64,000 bases of DNA from Streptomyces catenulae. GTDB lineage: Bacteria; Actinomycetota; Actinomycetes; Streptomycetales; Streptomycetaceae. Numbering within the stretch: the first letter of the stretch is position 1; every line of letters starts with the position of its first letter. The DNA is taken from contig NZ_JODY01000008.1 in NCBI RefSeq assembly GCF_000718015.1, positions 124,001 to 188,000 of the forward strand, written 5' to 3'. The position numbers and the translations under genes were made by a program. The notes below the pieces were generated by a model. The model was not told the DNA's origin. It worked only from the letters and a program-made list of their open reading frames with translations, and did not search any database. Shown piece after piece: positions 46,691 through 56,164 of this stretch.

Positions 46691-47614
46691 ATGCCGTTCC
46701 GTACCCGCGGCGCGTCCGTGGCACTCGCGACGGTCGCCGCGCTGGCGTGCTGGCCCCCGGGCGTCGCGGCGGCCACCGCCCGACCCGGCTGGTCGGTCGC
46801 GCCCGCGCCCGGCGCCGGGAGCCGCCCGACCGGCGACGACCGGCCGTTCTTCTACCTGGAGGGCGCGCCCGGCACCGCCCTGGCCGACCGGCTCGCGGTG
46901 ACCAACCCGGCCGGACACCCCGTCACCGTCCGGCTGCGCGGCGCCCCGGCGCCGGGCGGTACGGACGCCTCCGCCTGGCTCGCGCCCGCCGCGGCGCAGG
47001 TCCGTGTCCCGGCGCGGACCCGGGCGGCGGTGCCGTTCACCGTCCGGGTGCCCCGGGACGCCGCACCCGGGGAGCGCACCGCCGTGCTCCGCGCCGACGG
47101 TCCCGGGGGCGGGCGGAGTGTCCCCGTCCATCTGCGGGTGACCGGGCCCGCGCTCGCCGCGCTGACCGTCGAGGACGTCGCGGTGGCCCGGGGCGACGAG
47201 GGGGCAGAGATCCGCTACACGCTGGTCAACCGCGGCACCACGGTGCTCCGGCCGCGCCTCGCGGTACGTGCCGACGGCTTCCTGGGGAGCGCGCTGCGGC
47301 GCCCGGCCCGCGCGCTGCCGGTCGCGCTCGCCCCCGGGCAGCGCGTCCGGCGCACCGAGACCTGGTCCGATCCGCCCGCCCTGGACGCCGTCGACATCAC
47401 CCTCACCGTCACCGCCGCCGGGGGCGCGCACGCCTCCGCACGCGCCGGGTACGCACCCCTGTCCCGGGGCGCGCTCGGTGCCGGGGCGCTCGCCGTCGCC
47501 GCGGGTGCGGGCGGCGCGCTGTGGCGACGGCGCCGCCGCACCGCCCGCACCGCGCCACCGGACCGACCCGCCCACGGAACAAGGGAGTTGACGCGCGTGG
47601 GAGACCGACCGTGA
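46691..47614 (+). CDS. Secreted membrane-anchored protein, DUF916-like Ig-fold
   Basis: 307 residues from the ATG at 46691 with AGGAG. Signal peptide to GVAAATARP. The mature part (FFYLEGAPGTALADRLAVTNPAGHPVTVRLRGA..., ARTRAAVPFTVRVPRDAAPGERTAVLRAD, LAALTVEDVAVARGDEGAEIRYTLVNRGTTVLRP) is two beta-sandwich domains of the type seen in WxL/DUF916 proteins and COG1470. A C-terminal span (GALGAGALAVAAGAGGALW) and basic tail follow. It probably binds partner surface proteins. It ends in GTGA overlap with the next gene. Confidence 0.8.
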   Translation: MPFRTRGASVALATVAALACWPPGVAAATARPGWSVAPAPGAGSRPTGDDRPFFYLEGAPGTALADRLAVTNPAGHPVTVRLRGAPAPGGTDASAWLAPAAAQVRVPARTRAAVPFTVRVPRDAAPGERTAVLRADGPGGGRSVPVHLRVTGPALAALTVEDVAVARGDEGAEIRYTLVNRGTTVLRPRLAVRADGFLGSALRRPARALPVALAPGQRVRRTETWSDPPALDAVDITLTVTAAGGAHASARAGYAPLSRGALGAGALAVAAGAGGALWRRRRRTARTAPPDRPAHGTRELTRVGDRP

Positions 47615-48720
47615 CCCGCGGGGCGGCGCGCCGCACCGTACGGGCCCGGCTGCGCCGCGCGGCCGTCGCCGTCCTCGTCCTGGGCGCGGCGCTGCTGCCG
47701 TACGCGCCGACCGCGGCCGCCGCACCGGGCAGCGCCGCCGGAGCGCCCACCGCCGAGGTCGGCACCGCACAGGCCGGAACCGGCGGCACGGTGACCGTCT
47801 CCGGGCGCGGCTGGCGGCCCCGAACGCTGCTCACCCTGCTGATCTGCGGCCAGAACATGATCGGCGGCACCAACTCCTGCGCCAACGGCGACGGGCGGGC
47901 GGTCACCACCGACGCCCACGGCGCGTTCCGGACCGCGCTGCCGGTGGCCGAGCCGCCCAAGCCCTGCCCCTGTGTGGTGCATGTGGCGACGGTGACCGGC
48001 CCGGCCGCCGCCGACGACGTACCGTTCGCGGTCGCCGGGCACCCGGTCGCCCCGCTGCCGCAACAGGAGACCGGCGCCCGCCTCGCCGTGGTCTCCGGAC
48101 CCGAACTGACCGGCGGCGACAACCTGCTGACCTGGTTCGGCGCGCCCCCGCGGCGGCGGCTGACCTTCACGGTCGGCAACACCGGGGCGGTTCCGGCGAA
48201 GGACCCGGTCTTCTCGGTGGGCACCGCGCACGGGGTGTTCGCGGCCCAGTGGGAGGACCGGCAGTGGCACGGCACCGTGCCCGCCGGGAAGAAGGCCCGG
48301 ATCTCCCTGGACGTGGAGCTGGCGGCCGGTGCCCACGGCGGCTACCAGGTCTCGGCCAGGTACGGCGGCAAGTTGCTGGTCGAACAGGGCTGGGACGTCG
48401 GGCGGCCCTGGGGCGTGACGCTGTTCTGGGTGCTGCTCTGCCTGGTGGTGCCCGCCGCCGTCTTCCGCGCCGGGATGGCCGTCGTCGACCGGGTACGGCC
48501 ACGGACCGCACCGGCGCCGCGCACCGCCCGGTCCGCCCGCCGGGCCACCGGGCCCCGGGCGCCGGGCCGGTGGCGCGCCCGGCTGCGCACGCTTCGGGGC
48601 GGTACGGACGGGGGGACCGCAGCCGCGGACCGCCCGGCCGCGCTGCCCTGGTACACCCCGGACACCGCACCGTCCGCGACCACATCCAGCGCACCACCGA
48701 CAGCGGAAGGGCCATCGTGA
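47611..48720 (+). CDS. Secreted membrane-anchored protein with neocarzinostatin-like domain
   Basis: 369 residues from the GTG at 47611, overlapping the previous stop. Signal peptide to TAAAAPG. The first domain (GGTVTVSGRGWRPRTLLTLLICGQNM..., NSCANGDGRAVTTDAHGAF, PCPCVVHVATVTG) has the layout and paired Cys of the neocarzinostatin/macromomycin fold. A second beta domain (LTFTVGNTGAVPAKDPVFSV...) is followed by a membrane span (GVTLFWVLLCLVVPAAVFRAG) and a long basic/Ala-rich cytoplasmic tail. No chromophore or antibiotic cluster is nearby, so binding of a ligand is only a possibility. TGATG overlap with the next gene. Confidence 0.78.
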   Translation: MTRGAARRTVRARLRRAAVAVLVLGAALLPYAPTAAAAPGSAAGAPTAEVGTAQAGTGGTVTVSGRGWRPRTLLTLLICGQNMIGGTNSCANGDGRAVTTDAHGAFRTALPVAEPPKPCPCVVHVATVTGPAAADDVPFAVAGHPVAPLPQQETGARLAVVSGPELTGGDNLLTWFGAPPRRRLTFTVGNTGAVPAKDPVFSVGTAHGVFAAQWEDRQWHGTVPAGKKARISLDVELAAGAHGGYQVSARYGGKLLVEQGWDVGRPWGVTLFWVLLCLVVPAAVFRAGMAVVDRVRPRTAPAPRTARSARRATGPRAPGRWRARLRTLRGGTDGGTAAADRPAALPWYTPDTAPSATTSSAPPTAEGPS

Positions 48721-50147
48721 TGAGGAAACGGCGGAGCGTGCTGAGACGACGCGGAGGAGCGGGGGTGGCCGCCGGGGCGGCGCTGCTGCTCGCGGGCGCG
48801 GGGCTGGTGGCCACGGCCCCGACCGCGCAGGCGGCGGACACCGCGTACCGGACCGAGTGCACCCCGCCACCGATCTCGGGGCTGCCGCCGGTCGAGGGCA
48901 CCACCACGGTGGCGCTGAGCGCACCGGCGACCGCGAAGGTCGGCGAGGAGATCGAGGTGGTGTGGAAGACGGTCACCGCCGCCTCGAAGAACCCGGACGT
49001 CCTCGACCTGGACAAGGACACCGTGCAGCCCTCCGGCGTGGTGCAGTTGGCCGGGGCGCAGGCAGGTGAGCTGGCGATGAAGGGGCCGCGGAGCAATCCG
49101 CCGATCCCGAAGAACAGCCCGATGGTGCTGCCGGACATGAAGGGCACGCTGAAGCTGGAGAAGCCGGGGGAGGTGACGCTGACGCCCGGCGCGTACACGA
49201 TCAACGTCAACAAGCCGATCTCCACGGACACCAAGTGCGTCCCGAAGGAGAAGGCGGCACCGGCCGTCACGATCAAGGTGACCGACGGCGGCGGCACGAC
49301 CGGCGGCGGCGACTCCGGGGGGACGGCGGCGGGCGGCACCTCGTCCGGCGGCACCTCGTCGGGCGGCTCCGGCGGTACGGCCGCGGGCGGGACGTCCACC
49401 GGTGGCGGCGACGGCGGGACCACCGCCGGAGGCTCCGGTTCCGGAGGCGGCAGCACGGGCGGCACCGGCGGCTCGGGCGGGGAGCCCGACGGCACCGCGC
49501 ACCAGGGTGAGCAGGTGCAGGTCCCGTACGCCTGCAAGACGCCGATCGGGGACAAGAAGGCCACCTCGCCGGTGCGGATCGACGCGGTGGCGCAGGGCGG
49601 CGGCTACGACCTGACGGTGAAGTTCGCCAAGTCCGTGATGGACAGCCCGGCGGACATCCCCAAGGGCTCGGTCAAGCCGTCGATGGCGGTGGCGCTGGGC
49701 GGCGCGGACAAGGGCACCGTCAAGGTCGAGGGCCCGGCGAACGCCGCGCCCATCAAGTCCGGGCAGCCCATCGAGATCCCCGACCTCAAGGGCGGCTACA
49801 CCCCGGGCGCCACCGGCCGGACGACGCTGACCCCCGGCGTCCTGACCGTCAACGCCCTGGGTACGACCACCACCTGCACCCCGGAGAAGGACCCGGGCGC
49901 CTCCCTGACCCTCGACACCGCGGCCCGGCCCGGCGGCGCCTTTGGCGGTACGTCCACGGCGGGCGGCACCTCCGGCACGTCCGGCGCGTCCGGTTCCGCG
50001 GGCGGCGCCGCCGCGGCGGGCGGTCTCGCCGACACCGGCGCGAGCGACCACGGCGGGCTGACCGCCCTCGGCGTCTTCGCCGCCACCGTGCTGCTGCTCG
50101 GCGGCGGCCTGCTGCTGGGCACCCCCTGGCGGCGGGCCCGCCGCTGA
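48720..50147 (+). CDS. LAXTG-anchored surface protein with two related domains
   Basis: 475 residues from the ATG at 48720 (a GTG one codon earlier is possible). Signal peptide to QAADTA. Domain A (about 40-175: YRTECTPPPISGLPPVEG to ISTDTKCVP), a long Gly/Ser/Thr linker, and domain B (about 265-395: YACKTPIGDKKATSP to ALGTTTTCTPE), which matches the single domain of the first gene (shared LGGADKGTV). C-terminus GGLADTG, a span (LTALGVFAATVLLLGGGLLLG) and RRARR, the LAXTG signal used by class E sortases in Streptomyces. Last gene of the operon. Confidence 0.85.
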   Translation: MRKRRSVLRRRGGAGVAAGAALLLAGAGLVATAPTAQAADTAYRTECTPPPISGLPPVEGTTTVALSAPATAKVGEEIEVVWKTVTAASKNPDVLDLDKDTVQPSGVVQLAGAQAGELAMKGPRSNPPIPKNSPMVLPDMKGTLKLEKPGEVTLTPGAYTINVNKPISTDTKCVPKEKAAPAVTIKVTDGGGTTGGGDSGGTAAGGTSSGGTSSGGSGGTAAGGTSTGGGDGGTTAGGSGSGGGSTGGTGGSGGEPDGTAHQGEQVQVPYACKTPIGDKKATSPVRIDAVAQGGGYDLTVKFAKSVMDSPADIPKGSVKPSMAVALGGADKGTVKVEGPANAAPIKSGQPIEIPDLKGGYTPGATGRTTLTPGVLTVNALGTTTTCTPEKDPGASLTLDTAARPGGAFGGTSTAGGTSGTSGASGSAGGAAAAGGLADTGASDHGGLTALGVFAATVLLLGGGLLLGTPWRRARR

Positions 50148-50160
50148 CCGGCCCCGTACG

Positions 50161-50204
50161 CACGAGGGCCCGGCACACCCGATGCGGTGTGCCGGGCCCT
50201 CGTG
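50161..50204. terminator. Very strong bidirectional terminator
   Basis: A perfect 19-bp stem (50161-50179 with 50186-50204) and 6-nt loop between the surface operon and the convergent transporter. Confidence 0.9.
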
Positions 50205-50221
50205 GTGGGCCGGGGGGCGTG

Positions 50222-51751
50222 TCAGCGCACGTCGCCCATGAGCCCGAGGATCTTCTTGCGGTTCAGCCAGATCGCCACACCCGCGAGGACCGCCAGTGCG
50301 GCTTCCGCGGCGAGGACGCCCGTACCGCTCAGGTCGGCACCGGCGGTGGAGAGCAGGCTGACGATGCAGTCGCCCGCGGTGACGGCGAGGAACCAGACAC
50401 CCAGCATCTGGCTGGCGTACTTCTCCGGCGCCAGCTTGGTGGTGACCGACAGGCCGACGGGGGAGAGGCACAGCTCACCCATGGTCTGGATCATGTAGAC
50501 CATGAGCAGCCACATCGGGCTGACCTTGGTGCCGTCCGACGACATCCCCATCGGGACGATGAAGACGAAGTACGAGATGCCGATCATCACCATCGCGATG
50601 GCGAACTTGATCGTGGTGCTCGGCTCCTTGAGGCGCTTGGCCAGCGCCAGCCACATCCAGGCGAAGACCGGGGCCAGCGCCATCACCCAGAGCGGGTTGA
50701 CGGACTGGAACCACGTCGACGGGAAGTGCAGACCGAAGATGGTGTCGGCGGTGTTCTTCTCCGCGAAGCCGCTCAGCGTGGAACCAGCCTGGTCGAAGAT
50801 CATCCAGAAGACGGCGGCGGCGGCGAAGAACCAGATGTAGCCGCTGACCTTCGTCTGCTCCTCGGCGGTCAGGTCCTTGTCGCGCTTGATGCGCGCCAGC
50901 ACCGAGACCGGGATGATCAGGCCGAGCAGCGCGATCGGGATCAGCGCCCAGTTCAGCGTGAAGGTGCCGGTGCCGATGACGATGCCGTAGAAGACCGCGG
51001 CGATGGCCAGCCAGATCAGGCCCTTGCGCAGCCAGGAGTTGCGCTCCTGGACGGAGAGCGGCGTCGGGACCGTGCTGCTGATCGGCGAGAGGTGGCGGGT
51101 GCCGATGGTGAACTGGATCAGACCCAGGGCCATACCGACCGCGGCGGTCGCGAAGCCGAGGTGCCAGTTGACGCTCTGGCCGATGGTGCCGACGACCAGC
51201 GGGGCGAGGAAGCCACCGAGGTTGATGCCGATGTAGAAGATCGTGAAGCCACCGTCACGGCGCGGGTCCTGCGGACCGTCGTAGAGGTGGCCGACCATCG
51301 TCGAGATGTTGGCCTTCAGCAGGCCGGAGCCGAGCGCGACCAGTCCCATACCGGCGAAGAACATCGCCGTGCCGGGCACCGCCAGCGTCAGGTGACCGAG
51401 GATCACGACGCAACCGCCGATGATCACCGTCTTGCGCGGGCCCCAGACGCGGTCGGCGAACCAGCCGCCGGGCATGGCCAGCAGGTAGACCATCGCGAGG
51501 TAGACCGCGTAGATCGCCGACGCCGTGGCCATCGTCATCGCGAGACCGCCGCCCTGGGCCCCGGGCTTGGCATCCGTGCCGCCGGAGATCAGGTACAGAA
51601 CGAGAAGGGCCCGCATGCCGTAGAAGCTGAAACGCTCCCACATCTCGGTCATGAAGAGAGTGGCCAGTCCGCGGGGGTGGCCGAAGAAGGTCTTGCCGCC
51701 GGAGGCAGGGTTCCCCTGCGCGGCGGTGTCCTTCGTCAGGCTGGACGCCAT
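50222..51751 (-). CDS. POT/PTR2-family proton-dependent oligopeptide transporter
   Basis: 509 residues from the ATG at 51751 (AAGGAAG upstream). About 14 membrane segments. Family signatures FMTEMWERFSFYGMRALLV, GGWFADRVWGPRKTVIIGG and GFTIFYIGINLGGFLAPLV, with the ExxER-type motif (EMWERF) needed for proton coupling. It imports di- and tripeptides with protons. A gap of 474 bp separates it from the divergent response regulator. Confidence 0.94.
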   Translation of the reverse strand: MASSLTKDTAAQGNPASGGKTFFGHPRGLATLFMTEMWERFSFYGMRALLVLYLISGGTDAKPGAQGGGLAMTMATASAIYAVYLAMVYLLAMPGGWFADRVWGPRKTVIIGGCVVILGHLTLAVPGTAMFFAGMGLVALGSGLLKANISTMVGHLYDGPQDPRRDGGFTIFYIGINLGGFLAPLVVGTIGQSVNWHLGFATAAVGMALGLIQFTIGTRHLSPISSTVPTPLSVQERNSWLRKGLIWLAIAAVFYGIVIGTGTFTLNWALIPIALLGLIIPVSVLARIKRDKDLTAEEQTKVSGYIWFFAAAAVFWMIFDQAGSTLSGFAEKNTADTIFGLHFPSTWFQSVNPLWVMALAPVFAWMWLALAKRLKEPSTTIKFAIAMVMIGISYFVFIVPMGMSSDGTKVSPMWLLMVYMIQTMGELCLSPVGLSVTTKLAPEKYASQMLGVWFLAVTAGDCIVSLLSTAGADLSGTGVLAAEAALAVLAGVAIWLNRKKILGLMGDVR

Positions 51752-52213
51752 GGGTGCTTCCTTGGTCTGCTCGGGACGCGAGGGTCGAACGTCACGCCCG
51801 GTGGGGGTCGATGACCGGCACCGGCGTAGACCTGCCCGCGCACCCCACGTCCGAGGGGATCGACGCCACCCGAGGGGGAGCCGGCGGGACGGTCGTACAC
51901 CGCCATCCACGCCCCCCGTCATTCTTGGCGCGGCGGACCCGGTCGACAGGTCAATCGCTGTGCACCTGGCGCGGTGTACCGCACCCTGTACACAACTGGG
52001 GACCGCGGACACCCTTGAGGTGCCGAGGGCCCCGGCGGTTGTGCGATGGACGTCGGCCCACCATACGTCCCGTTCGACCGGCGTTGGGAGGGGTGAGACA
52101 ACGCTCACATTCCCCGCAGGGAACCATTCCTGCGTGTCGACGAACCACGCCGTCCCTTGTCGCATATGTCGTCCCGCCCGCCCCGCTCGCCCCCTGGCCA
52201 CGGTGCATCGGAC
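51752..52213. promoter_or_regulatory. Divergent control region of POT transporter and response regulator
   Basis: No gene is seen. An inverted repeat GTGTAC (51974-51979) / GTACAC (51988-51993) with an 8-nt spacer may be an operator. A further CGTACAC occurs at 51,893. Confidence 0.35.
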
Positions 52214-52219
52214 TACCAT
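52214..52219 (+). promoter_or_regulatory. Candidate -10 (TACCAT) of a leaderless response-regulator transcript
   Basis: TACCAT ends 6 nt before the ATG at 52226; no ribosome-binding site is present. Confidence 0.5.
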
Positions 52220-52225
52220 CGGGCC

Positions 52226-52906
52226 ATGACCCGTGTACTGCTCGCCGAGGATGACGCGTCCATCTCGGAGCCGCTCGCCCGCGCACTGCGCCGCGAGGGT
52301 TACGAAGTCGAGGTGCGCGAGGACGGCCCCACGGCGCTCGACGCCGGCCTACAGGACCACATCGATCTGGTCGTGCTCGACCTGGGACTGCCCGGCATGG
52401 ACGGCCTGGAGGTCGCCCGCAGGCTGCGCAACGAAGGTCATTCCTTCCCCATCCTGGTGCTGACCGCCCGCGCCGACGAGGTGGACACCGTCGTCGGTCT
52501 GGACGCCGGAGCCGACGACTACGTCACCAAGCCCTTCCGCCTCGCCGAGCTGCTCGCCCGCGTCCGGGCGCTGCTGCGGCGCGGCTCCACCGCCGAACCG
52601 CAGCAACCGCCCGCCACCCACGGTGTGCGCATCGACGTCGAGTCGCACCGCGCATGGATGGGCGACGAGGAGCTGCAGCTCACCGCCAAGGAGTTCGACC
52701 TGCTGCGGGTGCTGGTGCGGGACGCCGGTCGGGTCGTCACCCGTGACCAGCTGATGCGCGAGGTCTGGGACACCACCTGGTGGTCGTCGACGAAGACCCT
52801 CGACATGCACATCTCCTGGCTCCGCAAGAAGCTCGGCGACGACGCCGCCAACCCGCGCTACATCGCCACCGTCCGGGGCGTCGGCTTCCGCTTCGAGAAG
52901 AGCTGA
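52226..52906 (+). CDS. OmpR/PhoB-family response regulator
   Basis: 226 residues. Receiver domain (VLLAEDDASISEPLARAL with the acidic pair, phospho-Asp in VVLDLGLPGMDGLEV, conserved Thr in LVLTARADE and Lys in DYVTKPFRLAEL) and a winged-helix DNA-binding domain (LTAKEFDLLRVLVRDAGRVVTRDQLM, TLDMHISWLRKKLGDD, IATVRGVGFRFE). It works with the histidine kinase that starts 88 bp downstream. The stimulus and targets are unknown; the adjacent divergent peptide transporter is a candidate target. Confidence 0.95.
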   Translation: MTRVLLAEDDASISEPLARALRREGYEVEVREDGPTALDAGLQDHIDLVVLDLGLPGMDGLEVARRLRNEGHSFPILVLTARADEVDTVVGLDAGADDYVTKPFRLAELLARVRALLRRGSTAEPQQPPATHGVRIDVESHRAWMGDEELQLTAKEFDLLRVLVRDAGRVVTRDQLMREVWDTTWWSSTKTLDMHISWLRKKLGDDAANPRYIATVRGVGFRFEKS

Positions 52907-52994
52907 CGCACCCGGGGCCCGGCCGTGGCCGCGGGCAGGCCCTGCCGGGCGGGACGCCGAGACAGACCACCGCAACCCCCGCCCGGAGGGCACC

Positions 52995-54242
52995 GTGCGC
53001 CGCCGCCTGATCAACTCCACCCTCGCGGTGGTGCTCGTCGTCATCGCCGTCTTCGGCCTCTCCCTCGTCATCGTCGAGACCCGCACCATCCAGGCGGGCG
53101 CCCAGGAGAGCGTGGCGTCCGAGGCGGTCCGGCTGGTCGGCATCGTCGAGAGCCGGATCGGCAGCGGCGAGAAGATCACCCCGGACGCCCTCTCCGAACA
53201 GATCACCGTCCACCGCTACGCCCGGATCAAGGTGCCCGGCAAGGCGCCGATCGAGATCGGCACCCGGCCCACCGGTGACGTCATCCAGTCGCAGGTCTCC
53301 GGCGACCGCGGGGAGCAGGTCACCGTCCAGGAGTCGCGCGCCGCCGTCAACGAGGAGATCGGCCGCACGCTGCTGGTCATCCTGGCGGTGGCGCTGCTGG
53401 CGATCGTCGCCGCGGTGGGGCTCGCGATCCGCCAGGCCCGTCGGCTCACTGCCCCCCTCACCGACCTCGCCGAGACCGCCGAACGCCTCGGCTCCGGCGA
53501 CCCCCGCCCCCGCCACCGCCGCTACGGCGTCCAGGAGCTGGACCGGGTCGCCGATGTGCTGGACGCCAGCGCCGAGCGGATCGCCCGGATGCTCACCGCC
53601 GAACGCCGCCTCGCCGCCGACGCCTCCCACCAGCTCCGTACTCCGCTGACCGCGCTCTCCATGCGGCTGGAGGAGATCACGCTCACCGACGACCCGGACA
53701 CCGTCAAGGAGGAGGCCACCATCGCGCTGGCCCAGGTGGAGCGGTTGACCGATGTGGTCCAGCGGCTGCTCACCAACTCCCGCGACCCGCGCTCCGGCTC
53801 CGCCGTCGCCTTCGACCTCGACGAGATCGTCAAGCAGCAGGTGGAGGAGTGGCGGCCCGCCTACCGCAGCGCCGCCCGCTCCATCGTCCGCTCCGGGAAG
53901 AAGGGGCTGCGGGCCGTCGGTACGCCGGGTGCGGTGGCGCAGGTGCTCGCCACGCTGATCGAGAACTCGCTGATGCACGGTGACGGGACGGTCGCGCTGC
54001 GCACCCGGGTCACCGGCAACCAGGCGGTGGTGGAGGTCACCGACGCGGGGCCCGGTGTCTCCGCCGACCTCGGCTCGCGGGTCTTCGAGCGGACCGTCTC
54101 CGGCCGCAACTCCACGGGGCTGGGCCTCGCCGTCGCCCGCGATCTGGCGGAGGCGGACGGCGGACGGCTGGAACTGCTCCAGCAGCGCCCGCCGGTCTTC
54201 GCCCTCTTCCTGGCCCGGGAGGCCGAACCGTCCGAGGTGTGA
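52995..54242 (+). CDS. Sensor histidine kinase
   Basis: 415 residues from a GTG with GGAGGGCACC. Two membrane spans (LINSTLAVVLVVIAVFGLSLVIV and TLLVILAVALLAIVAAVGLAI) enclose an extracellular sensor of about 90 residues (SVASEAVRLVGIVESRIGSGEKI...). A HAMP segment follows, H-box LAADASHQLRTPLTALSMRLEE with the phospho-His, N-box TLIENSLMHGDG and G-box NSTGLGLAVARDLAEADGG. It phosphorylates the preceding regulator. It converges on GtrA with a gap of 13 bp. Confidence 0.94.
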   Translation: MRRRLINSTLAVVLVVIAVFGLSLVIVETRTIQAGAQESVASEAVRLVGIVESRIGSGEKITPDALSEQITVHRYARIKVPGKAPIEIGTRPTGDVIQSQVSGDRGEQVTVQESRAAVNEEIGRTLLVILAVALLAIVAAVGLAIRQARRLTAPLTDLAETAERLGSGDPRPRHRRYGVQELDRVADVLDASAERIARMLTAERRLAADASHQLRTPLTALSMRLEEITLTDDPDTVKEEATIALAQVERLTDVVQRLLTNSRDPRSGSAVAFDLDEIVKQQVEEWRPAYRSAARSIVRSGKKGLRAVGTPGAVAQVLATLIENSLMHGDGTVALRTRVTGNQAVVEVTDAGPGVSADLGSRVFERTVSGRNSTGLGLAVARDLAEADGGRLELLQQRPPVFALFLAREAEPSEV

Positions 54243-54255
54243 GGGGTCCGGCGGG

Positions 54256-54777
54256 TCAGCCGCGCGGGGCGCCGTGCGGCTGCGGCTGCCGCTCCCGCGC
54301 CTGCTCCGGCTCGTGCGGCCGCGTATCCGGCAGCGGCTCGGCGCCGTCCGGCGTGCGGAAGACCCAGGTGCGGTACGACCAGAAGCGGAAGAGGGTGGCG
54401 ACGCCGATGCCGAGGAACTTGAAGACGTTGCTCTGCAGCGGGGAGTCCCAGCCGAAGCCGTACGTCGCCGCGTAGAGCATGCCGTTCTCGATGATCAGTC
54501 CGGCGATGCTGAACAGCAGGAAGAGCGAGAGTTCGCGGGTGCGGCCCTGCTTGTCGCGGTCGCGGTAGGTGAAGTAGCGGTAGCCGAGGTAGTTGGTGCC
54601 GGTGGCCACGACCGTCGCGATGACGCTGGCCCGCACGACCGGCAGCTCGGTCAGATGGCGTACGAGGTTGAAGACCGCGAAGTTCACGACCACCCCGGCG
54701 CCGCCGACGGCACCGAACTTGGCGACCTCCCGCAGGAGCTGCTCCAGCCGCGACCGCAGCGCGCTCCGTTCACTCAT
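54256..54777 (-). CDS. GtrA-family membrane protein
   Basis: 173 residues from an ATG. Four membrane segments (FGAVGGAGVVVNFAVFNLV, VRASVIATVVATGTNYLGYRYFTY, LSLFLLFSIAGLIIENGMLYAATYG, FKFLGIGVATLFRFWSYRTWVF). The YRYFTY...RFWSYRTWVF pattern is the GtrA signature. The family helps flip or supply polyprenyl-linked sugars for cell-surface glycans. The C-terminal tail is Pro/Glu/Arg-rich. No glycosyltransferase is adjacent; purK starts 236 bp away in the other direction. Confidence 0.9.
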   Translation of the reverse strand: MSERSALRSRLEQLLREVAKFGAVGGAGVVVNFAVFNLVRHLTELPVVRASVIATVVATGTNYLGYRYFTYRDRDKQGRTRELSLFLLFSIAGLIIENGMLYAATYGFGWDSPLQSNVFKFLGIGVATLFRFWSYRTWVFRTPDGAEPLPDTRPHEPEQARERQPQPHGAPRG

Positions 54778-55000
54778 GGTGATCGTCTTGCTCCCTGTCC
54801 GTGGCGGCCGGCCCGGCCGGTCGTCCCGGACCGCCCCTCATGCTAACCAGCGTTTCCCAGGGGTCGCCGCGCACGGGCGCGCGCAGCGACGCCCGCCCGC
54901 AGTGATACGGAAGATCACGCTCCGCACATTGCCTCCGCCATACGGTGGCCCTCGGACGATCCTCCAAACACCACCCGTCGGGGTGGCACGCCCGTACGGA

Positions 55001-55006
55001 TACGCT
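55001..55006 (+). promoter_or_regulatory. Candidate -10 (TACGCT) of a leaderless purK transcript
   Basis: TACGCT ends 6 nt before the purK GTG at 55013. Confidence 0.5.
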
Positions 55007-55012
55007 GGGGGC

Positions 55013-56164
55013 GTGACGTTCCCGGTAGTCGGCATGGTCGGTGGCGGTCAGCTCGCCCGTATGACCCACGAGGCGGGCATCCCCCTCGGCATCAAGTTCA
55101 AGCTCCTCAGCGACACCCCGCAGGACTCGGCGGCCCAGGTGGTCAGCGAAGTCGTCATCGGCGACTACCGCGACCTGGACACGCTGCGCTCCTTCGCGCG
55201 TGGCTGCGATGTGATCACCTTCGATCACGAGCACGTACCCACCGAGCACCTCAAGGCGCTGGAGGCGGACGGCATCCCTGTACGCCCCGGCCCCGAGGCG
55301 CTGGTGCACGCGCAGGACAAGGGGGTGATGCGGGCGAGACTGGACGCGCTGGGCGTGCCCTGTCCGCGCCACCGCATCGTCTCGGATCCGGAGGATGTGG
55401 TGGCGTTCGCCGACGAGGGCGATGGTTTTCCCGTGATCCTTAAGACCGTCCGCGGCGGCTATGACGGCAAGGGTGTCTGGGTCGTACGTTCCTCCAAGGA
55501 GGCGGCCGAGCCGTTCCGCGCCGGGGTGCCCGTGCTGGCCGAGGAGAAGGTCCCCTTCACCCGCGAACTGGCCGCCAACGTCGTCCGCTCGCCGCACGGC
55601 CAGGCCGTCGCCTACCCCGTCGTGGAGTCCATCCAGGTCGACGGCGTCTGCGACACGGTCATCGCCCCGGCGCCCGACCTCGACGCGGACCTCGCGGCGC
55701 GCGCCCAGGAGATGGCGCTGCGGATCGCGGCGGAGCTGGGCGTCGTCGGCCACCTCGCGGTCGAGCTGTTCGAGGTGCCCGGGCCCGACGGTGAGCCGCG
55801 GGTGCTCGTCAACGAACTGGCGATGCGTCCGCACAACTCCGGGCACTGGACCCAGGACGGCGCGATCACCTCGCAGTTCGCCAACCACGTCCGTGCCGTG
55901 CTGGACCTCCCGCTGGGCGACCCGCGCCCGCGCGCCCCGTGGACGGTGATGGCCAACGTCCTCGGCGGCGACTACCCGGACATGTATTCCGCGTACCTCC
56001 ATTGCCTGGCACGCGATCCGCAGCTGAAGATCCACATGTACGGAAAGGACGTGAAGCCCGGCCGGAAGGTCGGTCACGTCAACACCTACGGCGACGACCT
56101 TGCCGACGTGCGCGAGCGCGCCGCGCACGCCGCCGGCTACCTGCGAGGAACGATCACCGAATGA
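55013..56164 (+). CDS. purK: 5-(carboxyamino)imidazole ribonucleotide synthase
   Basis: 383 residues from a GTG. ATP-grasp enzyme that uses ATP and bicarbonate to turn AIR into N5-CAIR in purine synthesis. N-terminal [18 protein letters not shown], the [11 protein letters not shown] block, ATP-grasp motifs [20 protein letters not shown] and [34 protein letters not shown], and the C-terminal [19 protein letters not shown] are all typical. Overlaps purE by 4 nt (ATGA), so the two sequential enzymes are co-translated. Confidence 0.97.
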   Translation: MTFPVVGMVGGGQLARMTHEAGIPLGIKFKLLSDTPQDSAAQVVSEVVIGDYRDLDTLRSFARGCDVITFDHEHVPTEHLKALEADGIPVRPGPEALVHAQDKGVMRARLDALGVPCPRHRIVSDPEDVVAFADEGDGFPVILKTVRGGYDGKGVWVVRSSKEAAEPFRAGVPVLAEEKVPFTRELAANVVRSPHGQAVAYPVVESIQVDGVCDTVIAPAPDLDADLAARAQEMALRIAAELGVVGHLAVELFEVPGPDGEPRVLVNELAMRPHNSGHWTQDGAITSQFANHVRAVLDLPLGDPRPRAPWTVMANVLGGDYPDMYSAYLHCLARDPQLKIHMYGKDVKPGRKVGHVNTYGDDLADVRERAAHAAGYLRGTITE

